Shown one piece after another: positions 48,104 through 60,682 of a DNA stretch of 64,000 bases. Each line of letters opens with the position of its first letter. Position 1 is the first letter of the stretch. Made by a program: the position numbers and the translations under genes. Under the pieces are notes generated by a model that searched no databases, was not told the origin of the DNA, and worked only from the letters and a program-made list of their open reading frames with translations. This stretch comes from Avena insularis. Its lineage: Eukaryota > Streptophyta > Magnoliopsida > Poales > Poaceae. The stretch lies in NCBI GenBank assembly GCA_023614405.1, contig CM042687.1, positions 241,206,292 to 241,270,291 on the forward strand. The letters are read 5' to 3'.

Positions 48104-50602
48104 TGTGACACCGGGATCGGGCTAAACAAATCCAGACCTCAAATGCGAAATAAGCTTAACCTTGAGCTCGAGAATATCCAGTGAAGAATCGGTAACACGA
48201 TAGTGACCCTACGACACAACATTTATTACAGCAAGCTCATAACTGAGCAGAGAACCAAATTATTACAAGCAGAGGTTACTAACCACAAACATCAAACAAC
48301 GGAAGGCAAATTATGCTATTAAGTATAGCAAACTTAACAAATGGCCTAAGAGGCCTGAAGCATAACGATGATGTCTCAGCCCATAGATTCCAGGCTGCCG
48401 GACGGGAACCCCAAGCTACTCGTCGATGTCGATGTAGTACCAAACTGATCTTCAGGGAACACTTACTCTGCCAAAAGTATCAACAAAGCAAGGGTGAGTA
48501 CAGGGTGTACTCCGCAAGACTTATGGCTGGTGGAGTAGTTTTGCATAAAGCCATCGTTGTTTATAAAACAAGAGAGAGAGAGAGAGAGAAGAAGCTCGTC
48601 TATTTAGAATATTTTAAAAGGGGATAAGAGAGCAACATCTCCAAAGTATTGATCATCATCTTTTGATATCCACCAAGTCATCATCATCTACCAACTAGGA
48701 TCACCCCCTCGTACCCATGAGGAAGCATCCTTAACAAACATTAGTTGCCAAGTATTACTAATAGGTTCATGTTCTCTATGATCTCCCATCCGTTCCCAAG
48801 TCGTCCATAACCGTGGACATGGCTTTTTGAAAGATTATTACCCTACAGGGGTGTACAACTTTACCCACACGTACCAACCGACTCTTAATGCCTACTTGAC
48901 ACACTTCCTTGGTGTGCTGGCAGAGGGTGTGGTTTGACATGACCTTTACCTTGCTTTTGCCGAGACCATGAGTCACGCAATAAGTATGGTTCCGCCGTAA
49001 CGGGTCAAATCCCGAAGCTGGTACTTAAAGATGTGAGACGAGGTTGGTTTACCAGGGGCGCCATCAACCCCAAGCAACCACGGCCACGCTTCCATACCTG
49101 TTATAAATGCACCTCCTTCACCTCCTTCTTTCAAAAATGTTTTCAAGGAGTATGTCGAATGGAACGCCCGAACTATGTAACTCATGGAATCTACTAGGCA
49201 AGTTAGTCAATCATGGGGTCCCCATTTACCCTGTTTTGTTGTACGCTCGTCTTGGTTCAAGAGGTAAGAACCTAGGGTCCTAAGGGTGGCGAGCTTGGGA
49301 CTAGAAAAACCACATCCCACCGTGGCCTCCCATACAATCCTTAGCATGTTTAATCTCATATCACTTCTGATCTCATCTTATCACGTTCTCCTGTCATACT
49401 AGATTATCTACATCTGATACATCATCTTCATGGACCAGAACTGATAGCTATGCATGGCTAAGCAGGAAACAGATATAAGCTCTAACAGTGCACACAAGCC
49501 AAACATAGTTATGCTAGGAGCAGTGGATCAGGTAATATAAGCTCAAAGGGAGTATGCAACAGATAGGATACTCTATCTATCGATAAAAGACCACAGTAGA
49601 ATCGTATGCAACATGGCAGGAATTGAAATACTTTCGAAATCATATGATTATATCATGGTGGGGCTATGCTTGCCTTTGCCTGTTGATAACAGATAAGCAG
49701 ATCTTCGGAAATCATGAACTTGACTTGGTTATAGTTGGTCAAGTATTGTTATTCAATCTTTGATAGTCTTGATCTCGGTCTTCGATCTCGATCTCGATAT
49801 TGTGTTCTACTGGGAAGAACCAAACACAGGAAAGAAAGGGGAAACAATCAACACATGGCATCGATGTAGTGATCAAACAAGGATGATGATATGACAAGTT
49901 AATTTGTATTGAAAAATAACCCTAAAGCATGCTCGACAACTTAATTGGGGTTCCGAGGGGTGAAAGCCCTAACTCGGGGAAAACTTCGGATGTATATGAG
50001 AGGGGTTACTATGTTCTTCTATTTAAACTTGTCATTTAAGTTGTTGAACAATGCATGATTATAGCTTAAAGAGATAGGTCTCATTTTTCTAAACATTTTG
50101 ATATATTATTTTTATTTTTCTGACTTACAAATTAGAAGTTATTGATATTATAAGATTTATTCAATTTTTAGAAATTATTAAACCATTTTAAATGACTTAC
50201 TGCATCAGCACAGAGGCATGTTGACGTCACTTGAGGGTTGGGGTGTTTCTCACCGAGGTAGAGGCTACCCTTAGTCAATGACGATTGGGCCCCACGGGTT
50301 ACTTATTATTTCCAAAAAATTATTACAGAGAAGATTAAATAAATAAAAGAAAAAGGATTATGATGGGATTGATCTTCAGATCGTGGCTCGATCCGTCGAT
50401 CGGGAGGGCGCGAGTGAGCGAGGAGGGTCTTGCTCGACTCAGCGCATCACGCTGAGCCAAGCAGTGGTGGCGCTGCCAATGTTTGGCCACCGGACCATGG
50501 TCGACGACGACCTTCTGCGGCGGCGGATGGTGACTCGCGTCGGGTGGACAACATAGAGCAAGAGGGCGATAGAGAAGAGGATTCCGAGAACAGGTAGCTC
50601 AC
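48104..50602 (-). repeat. 5' LTR of element E, truncated by F
   Basis: Matches 41553 to about 43791. It has an extra ~300-base block (about 49303-49607) that the other LTR lacks, where the other has only GGTTCAAGAG. It stops at GTAGCTCAC, and the remaining ~0.87 kb of the LTR is absent from the window. GA repeats occur at 48569-48592. Confidence 0.82.
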
Positions 50603-53600
50603 TGTAACATCCCAGCATTAGAGCTTAGAAATAAGCTGAACACAGATGTGTGCATTGCATTCATGCATCGAAAATCTGAATAATTTTTGCACTTTTAAAT
50701 AAAAACTTGTGAAGGTGATTGAAGCTTCTCTTAACCTAATGGAATTTAAGTAGATCGTCAAGTTGACTGTGATAAGTTTCAATAGGACCTTTGCTAAAAC
50801 CTTATTTTTGGTAAAAATGATTTGATCTAAGGGTAGATCAAATGTAATAACATTCAAACCTAATACATTACTAAATGATATATATTTGATCCTTAGGTGA
50901 TCATATCCTAGTATTCATTATAATCACTCATGAATACCAAATTATAAATATAACACAAATAATAAGAATGTAACAAATATATCTTAATCTCATCTACTTA
51001 TACCATGAGTATCATGGAAACACCTAACTTTAACTCTCTAGTGAGATTGAGTAGGAAAGAAACCAAAGTTAAGATTCTTCACCATATATCTTTCTTTCCA
51101 TATCAATCTTTATGATCTCTATTGAATCCTCTACTTATATTTGTTGTTCATCAATAATGAGTAATCAACTATTGATTCACCAATTCTTAACCTATAAATC
51201 CTTGACCCATCAACTCTTATCCTTATTATAGCATTCACTCAAGGCTTATAAAGAAAGAAGTAAGAAGAGGTAAATAGTGAAGCTAGTTTTAGATATCATC
51301 TTTAGGATAGGAGTGATTGAAGAAAATCAAATCAATATGGTGATAAAGAAGATTATAAAGATGAAGTCTGAAGCAAGTTCCCAGGAGTAATCCTATTGGA
51401 TCAAGTAGGTATAGTCAATGAATTATATCTCTTAATCCAATAGATATACTAAGAAGATAATTTCAATACAACTGTAATGAAGTATTCATGAAGCCTTGAT
51501 TAACCAACTGGAAACCTAAACCACAAAAGGATTATAATGACCATGCCTTATTCACCAACATTGAATGCTTATACCATGTATAAGTGATATTGGTGGATAA
51601 AACATGATTGAACCATAGTATAGATATATTATCCTAGATTAGTCATTACAAGTCACATTAATATAATGTGAGGTTGGAATGTTAGATATTTGAGTCAAGT
51701 AGAGACATGATAGTATGATTAAAATGATGTTAGAGCAGCAATGGATTAAAGAAGTAGTATTTTCCTCTTGGGAAATACTAAACACTTAAGGAGAGTAGAA
51801 TTTGATATATACATCTACTGAAGTAGTATTAGTGGTGGATGATTAAGGAAGAGTATGAATTTAGTTAGAGGTAACCATATGTTGGGTTAAAGGTTATCAG
51901 CAATAGAGTAGTTCATATAGCCAAGTATAGATATAAATGATTATGAAAGGCTTTAGAATCAAGCTCATTGGAATTTACAAGTGGATTTAGAGGAATAAAA
52001 GGTGGATAAGAATATTTTTGTGAAGTAAAGTTCATCATGTTAACACATGATGATGGATAGGAAGAAGTAGTATACCCAGGAAAGGAATTCTTTAAGTAGA
52101 AGTCAGAATTATAAAATATGTAAGATAGAAATTCTTGATAAACACTAAACCCTAAATCTTTAACCAAACATAATATCTATTTCATATAAATGATCTATCA
52201 TCTTATTTCCACAAAGCTTTATAGGAATAGTTTCCTATAGCAAATCACATAAGCACAACTTTGTCATTCCTAACTATCATAATTATATGTACTTAGGAGT
52301 TATCATTATCAATTATTTTCCATAAAACCTTCTAGGAAATAACTTTCTTGTATAAAATATGAAGTCATTCTTGAACACAAACATAAGGACAATCTGTCTT
52401 AACCAATAATATTTATTCATATAAATAAAAGGATGAACAAAAATATTAAAACTCCTAAAACCCATGGTAAACAATTACAAATTAAAACCCTAACTTTTAT
52501 TTCAATCATATATGCCTAGAAACTATAGTTATCAATTCTCTCTCACAATTCATTTCAAATAATAACTATCTATTTTAAAGGGTGATATTAATAAAGATCA
52601 TAAACATAAAGATAGTATGTTTGGCCATTAACTCTTATTCACATCAATAAAAGAGATATGAGAATATCAAATCTTCAAAGAACTTATGGTAAGTATTTTC
52701 AATTCAAACTTTAACTCTTATGATAGCTATAATAAGATATATATATACCTTGGTATTTATTAGATTCATGGGAATAATATTAACTAGATGAAATCCTTAG
52801 GATATCATGCATCAAATAATGGTATAGCATCATTACATCAAACTTATCTCCAAACTATAAATTCATTACAAATAAAATTTGTAAATAGATAAGGAAATAT
52901 TCCATAATAAAATTCATGGTTTATTATTGAAAGAGAAATTTAATAATAAAATCTCTGACAAAACATTAATTAAATATTGACTTATATGAATGGAATAAAG
53001 AAAATAAATTATAAAGATTCACAAGATAAATTTCGATAAATATTATTTGTTGTTGCAAGTATTCAGCAAATAAAACCTATAAGGAAATTTAAATCAAATG
53101 ATCTAATTCAAAACTAAAAATGAAAACAGAATTTTGAAATGTAAAAGAAATAGATAAGCCCAGTTCTTGGCCGAGGCCCATTCCTCTCCCTACCTATCCA
53201 CCGCCCAGCAGCAACTTTTCTTCTCCCTCTCAGTTCATCGCAGCCCAGCAACGGCCCAAGCCCACATACCTTTTGGCAATCCTATCCGTCGTCTTCCTCC
53301 ACTGGACAAGAAGCTCGCTGGAGGGTCGCCGACCACCCGATGCTGCCGTCGACGTCACGCCGCTACCGAGGCCTTCGCGGGGATCAGAACGACACGGCGA
53401 CGCCCTAGTCCTCATCCTAGTCATTCCACGCGTGGTCTCTCTCAGTCCTCCCGATTTCTTCCCCTCTCACTGAAACCCTAACTCCGGGTCATCGTCGATT
53501 GCCGCCGCGGTGAGCATCCCCATGCTCCATTGATCAAACACACAGCCTCGCCTAGTTCCCTTGAACCTCTGGGTCCAAAGAATTGAAGAAGGGCGTCGGG

Positions 53601-53970
53601 AATCGACGCCAATGACTCCATATCCTCGGAGCCCGACGACCACCGTCGCCACCCTTACTGATGCTAGAGCCTTCCTCCGGCCTCGCCGAACTTCCTATCG
53701 CAACAAGGGTAAGTTCCTGATTCGATAGAACCCTCTTCTGGCCTTCCTCGTCCTCTGTACTGACATGTCACTGAGCGCCGCCATGCTGGTTCCGCTGTCG
53801 TCGTCGCCAGTGAGGTTTCCGGTCTCCCAGGACGTCGCGCCACTATTTTTAGGTAGCCTAGGACTAGGAGTTTCTGATTTGTGCTGGATTGCATCACCAC
53901 TTGCGCCGTAGAGCTGCCGCCGTAGGGTCGCCGGCGTCTGTTGACCGCCACCGTGTGACCAAGCCTGGTC
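50603..53970 (+). mobile_element. Element F: LTR-like fragment, 3' end missing
   Basis: Starts TGTAACATCCCAGC inside the LTR of E, with CTCAC before it as a candidate target duplication. A long AT-rich part (50640-53150) leads into a GC-rich part (53158-53970) with pyrimidine-rich and CCG-rich sequence, the same layout as the LTR of C. No PBS, gag or pol was found. The frames at 53167-53481 and on the reverse strand nearby are short and unsupported. Over the AT-rich 2.5 kb I see no gene. Confidence 0.55.
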
Positions 53971-54508
53971 TGTAGGGTTCGCAGCATAGAAAACAAAAAA
54001 ATTCCTACGATGGGAACATCTAAGTACCAAGATCAATCTACTAGATACAAGCAACGGGTGGATATACATCCATAGAATACATACCCTCGAAGACCGAATA
54101 GAATTAACGAGGTTGTACTCGTGGATGATGTAGACGAACGCTTGCCGATCTCAAGATCGTGATGAAGTCCATCTGGTCCAGCCGGTCCAGCACTATCAAG
54201 TCCAACACCTCAAAGCAGTGGTGCATCCGTGATCGCACACACGTATAGGTACCCCGACAACCTCCGCGCCCTCGCTCCAGCGAAGCAGCGGAAGCAACAA
54301 ATCCTTCCAGAAAAATCCACCGGAAACATGTATCTCGCTGATCCGAGACCATGGGGGAATTCTAAAGGGGGGCAAGAGATCCTTCGCAAGGAGGTGTGAG
54401 AGACAAGTGAGAGGAGGGGGTCCTTTTATAGGGAAGGGGGCAGCCCAAGGGGGCATGGCGGCCGGCCAAGGAGGGTGCCCCCACCTCTCCCTCATTCATG
54501 TGGTGGAA
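53971..54508 (-). mobile_element. Element G: minus-strand LTR fragment cut by H
   Basis: Starts TGTAGGGTTCGCAGCATAG on the + strand, so the element's own LTR would end CTGCGAACCCTACA. A minus-strand CCTATAAAAGG box lies at 54432-54422. The start resembles a common Triticeae LTR end (recalled, not searched). Element H interrupts it at 54509; the U3 part should lie to the right of H. Confidence 0.55.
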
Positions 54509-57500
54509 TGTAAGGTTCCCAACCTTTAATAAGGTAGAGATCCCTGTGTTTACAATTCTAGTCCCTGGATCAATGGCTAGCATCCACAGTTAAGATGTAA
54601 TATCAAGAAACAAAGGTCATAATACAACTTTATAACCAGGAAAAAAATAATTCATTACATCTTACATAGCTCATTTGGCTATTACATTACATTGCAGCAG
54701 AATATCTATAAGCATGGGATCCTTCATCTTCAAAGTGCCACAGGCAGACATGTTGGTTGTAGACTTGTAATCCTAATCATTACACTTCACTAAAATCAAA
54801 CAAACCTGCAACATAACAAGTTACAGCCATAAGGGTCAATACATTTGAATTGTATTGGCAAGTTTCACTACTATGTAGAAATAAGTGGATCCTATCATTA
54901 CATGCATATTTGGCTAAGTAGGGTTTTAGGCTCATTTGCAGAAAGCAGTATAATTTATCCTTTCTTTTCAAAATAGTTTTGATCTTTTGTCAAATCTTTC
55001 TGAACTCCTTGGAAAAACTCCAAGTGCTTCAAGTATCTTGTTGTCACTTTCAAGTTTTACTTTTAGAAATTGGAATGTCGAGATCTCCCATAGCTTCAAG
55101 CCTTAGTTGCTCAGTATTGTCCATAACCGGGGTCACGGCTAAGTACTTAGATTTTTATCTTCTGCAGAAGTTGTACACTTTACCCACATGACACAATCTC
55201 ATCTTGTTGCCACCAGTGGCCGCTGGATAAGTACTCACCAAGATGGAGTACTGGCAGATTGAGAATGTGACAATGTCTTTCCATATGGGTCCTCCCAATA
55301 CACAATGCTAGCTTGTCTACCAGGCACCAATGTAGGGTTTCAAGTTCCCTCATTCTAGTTAACCTGAAGAGGCCAATGCATGGGTCTTCCACTATGTAGT
55401 TGACTAAGCCAGTGCCCATTTATCATGTGGTTGTACACGGAAGCCACTATACGAGAAACATGTTCAATCTCTAAGTCCCTGGGTGGTTTTCTTCTAGTGC
55501 ACAACAAAAAGAGATTGCCATATAAACATGGTTCCTTTTGTTGCCACCTTGTCCAAAACATGAGTATCCTTGTCCACCTAGGTGGTTCATTGAGTACTTG
55601 TTTTATTATATAAAACATAAGTCTTTTCAATACTTCATATAATCTTAACATGTATCCCATCTCAATATATACAGCTAGGCTAAGCATACTACAACTACAT
55701 TGTTTTCACTAAGGAATATATAAGGGTATCCTTTTTAGGATTTAGCATAGCAAAATATAGTAGTCCTTATCATGCATGTTTCAAAATCCACTAAGTGTAA
55801 TGAAAATAGTAGGACTTGGATGATAGTGTCACTTGCCTTTTTAGTAGAGAATGATGGTTCACTTCTTGATCTTGCCAATATCACACTCTTCTAATTCCAC
55901 TACAATTCAATCAAGCAAACCATGTTTCAATCTACCATTCAAGCAATTCATCACATAAAATAATAATAACAAACAATACATGCAAGCATGCAAAAGATTG
56001 TTTTATTTGAAAAAGTGGTTTGTAATGGTTCATAAACATTTGAAAACACCTAATGGTCATTTTATAAAGTAGCAAAATCATTTGTATAAGATTTTATTTC
56101 ATAAACCATTTTTAGATCAAGTCATTATTTTATGTGGTGTAGAAATGCTTTTAATAAGGCATAATTCTATAGGTTTCACAAAATATGTTTTCAAACCATA
56201 TAATCTTGTGTTTAGGGTCAGAGAGTTTATTTCCAAAATGTTTCTCAAAGGTTTTTCTTCCAAAACCATTTTTAATAATTAAACCATATTTTTATTTGAC
56301 TAGAAATGGTTTAAATCAAAGATTCATTCTTTTGTTTCTCCAAATACATTTTTGAATCCATAATTTGTTTCCTATGGTCAGTAAGTTCAAAATACACCAT
56401 TTGCCAAAGATTTTATCCTCAAAATCATTTTGGAATAAATTTTATAACCTGAACAAGCACACACAAGTTTCTGTAAAAACAAACAATTTAATAGAAGCTA
56501 TTTTCTAAACAAAGTGCATGGTTGGCTAGGGCTTGTTTTTCTAAATCCATTGATATAAAGTTTGCAAAATTTGGACGTGTAGATTAAAAGTTATGCAATT
56601 TACAAAATCTTGTATCTAATAGATCAAATCTGTTTTGAAACAAATCAACAGAGACACTTGTCCTATTCCTATTCGCCCATACCGCTTCGGTTGGATCGAG
56701 CGATGGCAGCCGTTGGATTTAAGTGGGATCACACGGCTCAGAAGCGCCCGTACCCTTTCGCTCATTATCTATCCTAATCGTCAGATCCAAATCCTACGGT
56801 CCTAACTGCTTTGACCATTACTCAGAGGCACTCTGGCGGCAGCGCTCAAACAAGGTCGTCGCCGGTGATACAGGACACAAGGGAGAGGGGGAGAAGGCTC
56901 ACCGTGTTCGTGGAGTGATGCTGAAGCTCAACTTGCTTGCAGTTTGTCAAGGGGCGCACGAGGTCACCGTGGATTGCTCACCGGAGTTCACAACTGCGTC
57001 GGCATGCTCTGTTTGTCTGTGCTGGTGAGGATAAAGGCAACGCCAAGGCACAAAAATGGTTGCGTTAGCTGCGCACAGAAGTGGCGAGTATGGGTGCATG
57101 AGAAGAGGGTAGGCGAACTTTACGGAGCATCGGGCGGATCGCCGAGCGATGGCGGTCAGTGGTTGTCCTTGCCGAGGTTCAGGGGCGCGCGCGAGCGAGC
57201 TAATGCCACTGGAGTGTGCGCCAGGCAATGGGGAGTACGTCGTGGCTAGGGGGCAAGGGGGCCGAGACTTGGATGGAATCGCCGCCGGAGGGCGTCGGAG
57301 GCAGTGGCGTTTCGAAGCAAAATCAAAGCGGCCTGGGGCGTACAGGGGACGGCGGCAGAGGGGAAATGGAGAGGGGACGTGGGCGGTTAAGAGGGCGTCG
57401 TGAGGAGGAGGTTTAACTGTGCCATTAACGCGAATTAAGCCGAGCGTTATTCGCCTGCAACGGCCGGCGAGGTGAGGGGCGTAGTCCGCGGGTGAGGAAG

Positions 57501-58796
57501 AAGGTGACGTGGCTATGGGGTCCTCTGGCAGCGAGAGAGAGAGAGGGAATTTGGTCCACCAGTCAGCGTCTTTGCGGGTTAGGTATGTGGTGAGGAAAAA
57601 CGTTTCAGGGGAGGGGGAAGAGGTGGGCTGGACTGGGCCTAGTGGGCTCGCTGGCTGGGTCGAGTCTGTTTACTTTTTTTTTGTTCTGTTTGTTTTTATT
57701 TTTCCATTTCCTTTATTCTGTTTGGATTTTGAACAACTAATTCAAACACCTATTTGAATTCAAACCTTTGCCAAATTTTGGGTAGGTTTAAATACTGATT
57801 GGTAGCACATTCTGATGTTAATTTTGGAAATTTATTTTATTCCTTTATGGGGTATTTTTAATTAATAAAAGGGCCCCTTTTTTTAAATCAAAATAGGACT
57901 TAATAATGTTTTAATTTCCATTTGACTTCTAAATTCTTCCAAAACATTTCAGTAAGTTTTGTTTACTTAAAAGGGTGTCAAATAATTCATCTTGAATTAT
58001 TTGGAAAAGTTTTTAATAAGATTTATTAATCATTTAAAATTTGGGTTTGTCTTTATTCCAATAGGAATTTGGTTTAAGCCATTTCATTTTATTTTGGAAA
58101 TTCTTTATCCTTTTATTTTATTTGGATTTGGATTATAATTCAATCCATTTGCTTAAAGATTTGGCCAAAATTTGGTTTGATCTTTAAATATTCTTTATTT
58201 AATAATTCTTTCTTTTCTTATAAAATCCATATCTTTTTATTTAGAGATCCAAACTTGGTGATTCCAATTTGTGAAATCTTGTTTGATATTTATTTATCCT
58301 TTTAAAGATCTTTAGGATTATTTGCTCACCAATTGGTATGAGTTTCTAGATATGTTCATTATTAGCTTTGGGAATTCAATTTATTATCTTATTAAATTCA
58401 TAAGATTTTATTTATGGTTCCAGATTTGAGTGAAACCAATTTATATGGCCTTATATTATTTCTATTTGTCTTTCTTGATCATTTGTGAATGTTTGTTGAC
58501 AATATTTTATATGGATAAAATCCATAGGCTTGGAAATAACTTGGAAATGATTTTATTCCATTTGGGTTTAGGGTTTGGATTTATTTTCCAAGTGTTTTAA
58601 ATTTCCAAATACATTCATTGAGGAATGCATTTCCCTTGATTTGGATTTTTGTTGGATTCAAACTTTTACCAAAGTTTGTTCAAGAAGGGATTTTAAGTTT
58701 CCATTTAGAAACAAAAGTTTCTTTTCAACCTGAATTTTAACAAAAAATTATTTTGTTTTTCACATTATAAGATTTGGAAAATCTTGGGATGTGACA
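54509..58796 (-). repeat. 3' LTR of element H
   Basis: 4288 bases. The end nearest 54509 (about 1.3 kb) is related to the end of the LTR of C. 56640-57540 is GC-rich with mixed short frames; the frames starting at 56723 here and 62896 in the other LTR are only partly alike and shift by indels, so I do not call them genes. 57650-58790 is T-rich. Confidence 0.9.
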
Positions 58797-58904
58797 GGGT
58801 ACCACCCTTAAAATAAATCTCGTCCCGAGATTTGCGGAGGCTAGGGTTACAAGTTGGCTCAAAGCATCTAGGGTACTACCACCCTTAAAAAATTTCCAAC
58901 TAAA

Positions 58905-59924
58905 TTACATATTGGCCTTCTTGGGATCCTGTTGAAATTTCTCTAGACAAACATCTGCATAGTGTCCTTTGTTTCCACACTTGAAACATGTGACAAGGCT
59001 GAGATCCTTCATAGGCTTGCTTATCTTGTGCTTCATCTTTTCTGGACAGTTGCTTGCATAATGTCCTTGGTTACCACAATTGTAACATGTGATAAGATTG
59101 AGTTCATCACGTATCTTCTGTGGGCAAGTTGCTACATAATGGCCTAGCTCTTTGCAATTGTTGCACCACACTTGGCTAATCTCCTTATACTTATTCTTCT
59201 CTGGACATTCACTGGCATAGTGTCCCATTTCTTTACAATGATTACATTGCACATGGCTTTTGTCCTTCTTTTTCTTGGGTTTCTCCAAAGCTAGGAGTGC
59301 TTCCAGTTCATGTTCTTCATATGTTATCTCATAGGTAGGAATGTTTACTGGTTTCTTTGACCTTCTATTGCTCCTTGTATAATTCATATGTCTCCTCTTT
59401 GGTCTTTTAAATTGGGTCATATTGCATGGAGGTACAAGTGGAGATTTTCCTTTGTCTTCATCTTTCTTGGTAGACTTGGCTCTCTCATGGTAATCTGCAA
59501 TAAGTTGTTGCACTCCACCTTGTTTCCTTTGTTCAACTATGTAATAGATGGGGCATTGGATAGGGACATGATTATTTCCTTCACATAGGTAACAAGTAGC
59601 TTGAGATGTGGGGCATTGGTCAGCTGGATGTTTCTCTTCACAATTGGGGCATTGATCTCCATGCTCCTTGGAAGTGTGATCCTTGTCTCCACAAATATTG
59701 CAAGCTTGGGTTCCTTCTAGAATAACATCTTTGTCATCCTTGTTGTCACAAACTCCTTTAGAAGAGTTGCTTTCCATGTTGATCATTTGATCTGTCACCT
59801 TATGTAACAATTGGGTTTGGGTTTCCAAAAACCTTTGCATGGTTGGATCTACCTCACTGGTGTTGGCTATGAATTGAGCTGTCACTTGGTTCAACTGGTT
59901 TTGGGTTACTATAAGTTCTCTCAT
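58905..59924 (-). CDS. gag: Gag-like protein of element H with six to seven zinc knuckles and no capsid core
   Basis: 339 codons from the ATG at 59924; the frame stays open upstream to about 60026. Residues 1-50 resemble the N-terminus of the C gag (QNQLNQVTAQFIAN versus QTQLSQVVTQFIAN). The capsid core that follows in C is absent. Instead there are Cys/His clusters at 75-104 (CNICGDKDH, CPNCEEKHPADQC) and 111-124 (CYLCEGNNHVPIQC), a basic Lys/Arg stretch (~165-200), and four regular CX2CX4HX4C knuckles at 227-240, 254-267, 280-293 and 313-326. The protein should bind nucleic acid. The intact frame, in contrast to the broken genes elsewhere, suggests recent or selected use. No pol domain follows; 58797-58904 is the purine tract region. 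Confidence 0.85.
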   Translation of the reverse strand: MRELIVTQNQLNQVTAQFIANTSEVDPTMQRFLETQTQLLHKVTDQMINMESNSSKGVCDNKDDKDVILEGTQACNICGDKDHTSKEHGDQCPNCEEKHPADQCPTSQATCYLCEGNNHVPIQCPIYYIVEQRKQGGVQQLIADYHERAKSTKKDEDKGKSPLVPPCNMTQFKRPKRRHMNYTRSNRRSKKPVNIPTYEITYEEHELEALLALEKPKKKKDKSHVQCNHCKEMGHYASECPEKNKYKEISQVWCNNCKELGHYVATCPQKIRDELNLITCYNCGNQGHYASNCPEKMKHKISKPMKDLSLVTCFKCGNKGHYADVCLEKFQQDPKKANM

Positions 59925-60026
59925 GTTGTCCTCTTGGTTGTTGTTGTCATCAACCTTGATGTTGGAGTCTCTTGGAGTGTCATCTGTTTGGGTTGGATTA
60001 AGATTAGAATAGGCAAAATATTTCTA

Positions 60027-60682
60027 AGGGATCAATTCTAATCACACACATCACAATTTTTCACAAGCAATGTGCAAGCAATCACAAACAAACATTCCAC
60101 TCAAACAACAAGTTTCAAGCATATTTTAGGCAACCAAAATATTTTTGTTACACCACATAAGTTGGTGTGTTTGACTTAACTAAATATGGTGGTCCATCTA
60201 TATGGTTCACTTGAGATTTTTCCATCTTTCTTGGTTGATTATTCTTGCATGAGATCATGGTTTCCTTGGGAAAACTCCTGGTCACAAAACTTCAAAGGTG
60301 ATGATGGCTCCTTCTAAGTTGTGTTTCCTTAGTCTTCAAATCTTGAGCAAGATTTCTTGTCTCACTTGTCCTTAGTGATATCCAAGGTTGAACTCCTTGG
60401 TGAAAATGCTGAAGATGTTGAAGTCATTAGAGTTGAAGATGTTGAAGTCATTAGAGTTGATGAAGTCCTTTGCACATGGTGAAGTCTTTGGCCATGGGGT
60501 AGGCTTTATCCATCAAGTTGAAATAGAAGAGATGTGGAATCAAAACCAAAATGGTGGAGGAAAGAGTTTACAAGATTGTTTGTAAATAAGTTTTGGAACA
60601 AATACAACTCCTATTTTCCTAAGGGGTTTTGTCCAATCCTAGGGTTACAATCCTACAGGCAACACAATGCTCTGATACCATC
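60027..60682 (-). other. Leader of element H with primer-binding site
   Basis: Between the gag-like frame and the 5' LTR. The PBS at 60680-60669 reads TGGTATCAGAGC on the minus strand, of initiator-Met type, two bases after the LTR. A GAAGTCATTAGAGTTGAAGA-type direct repeat lies near 60400-60450. No gene is seen. Confidence 0.75.

Larger units (their letters stand above)
41553..50602 (-). mobile_element. Element E: decayed minus-strand Gypsy element
   Basis: On the minus strand the 5' LTR is 50602-48104 (cut short by F), the PBS is TTGGTATCGAGC (48099-48088, one base short of the initiator-Met type), the internal region is 48103-44660, a purine tract AAGGGGGATAGAGC ends at 44660, and the 3' LTR is 44659-41553. 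LTR ends are TGTAACACCC and GTGTCACA. TCAAT (41548-41552) would be the target duplication; its partner is not in view. The internal region has no long frames and is heavily decayed. Confidence 0.82.

Noticed and set aside
50640..53150. Possible gag-pol in the 2.5 kb AT-rich stretch of F
   Set aside because: Only short frames on both strands with no capsid, zinc knuckle, RT or integrase motif.
53167..53481. 104-codon frame in F as a host gene
   Set aside because: Low-complexity Ser/Pro/Arg-rich sequence in the GC-rich part of an LTR-like fragment, without family resemblance; similar frames occur in the GC-rich part of C LTRs.
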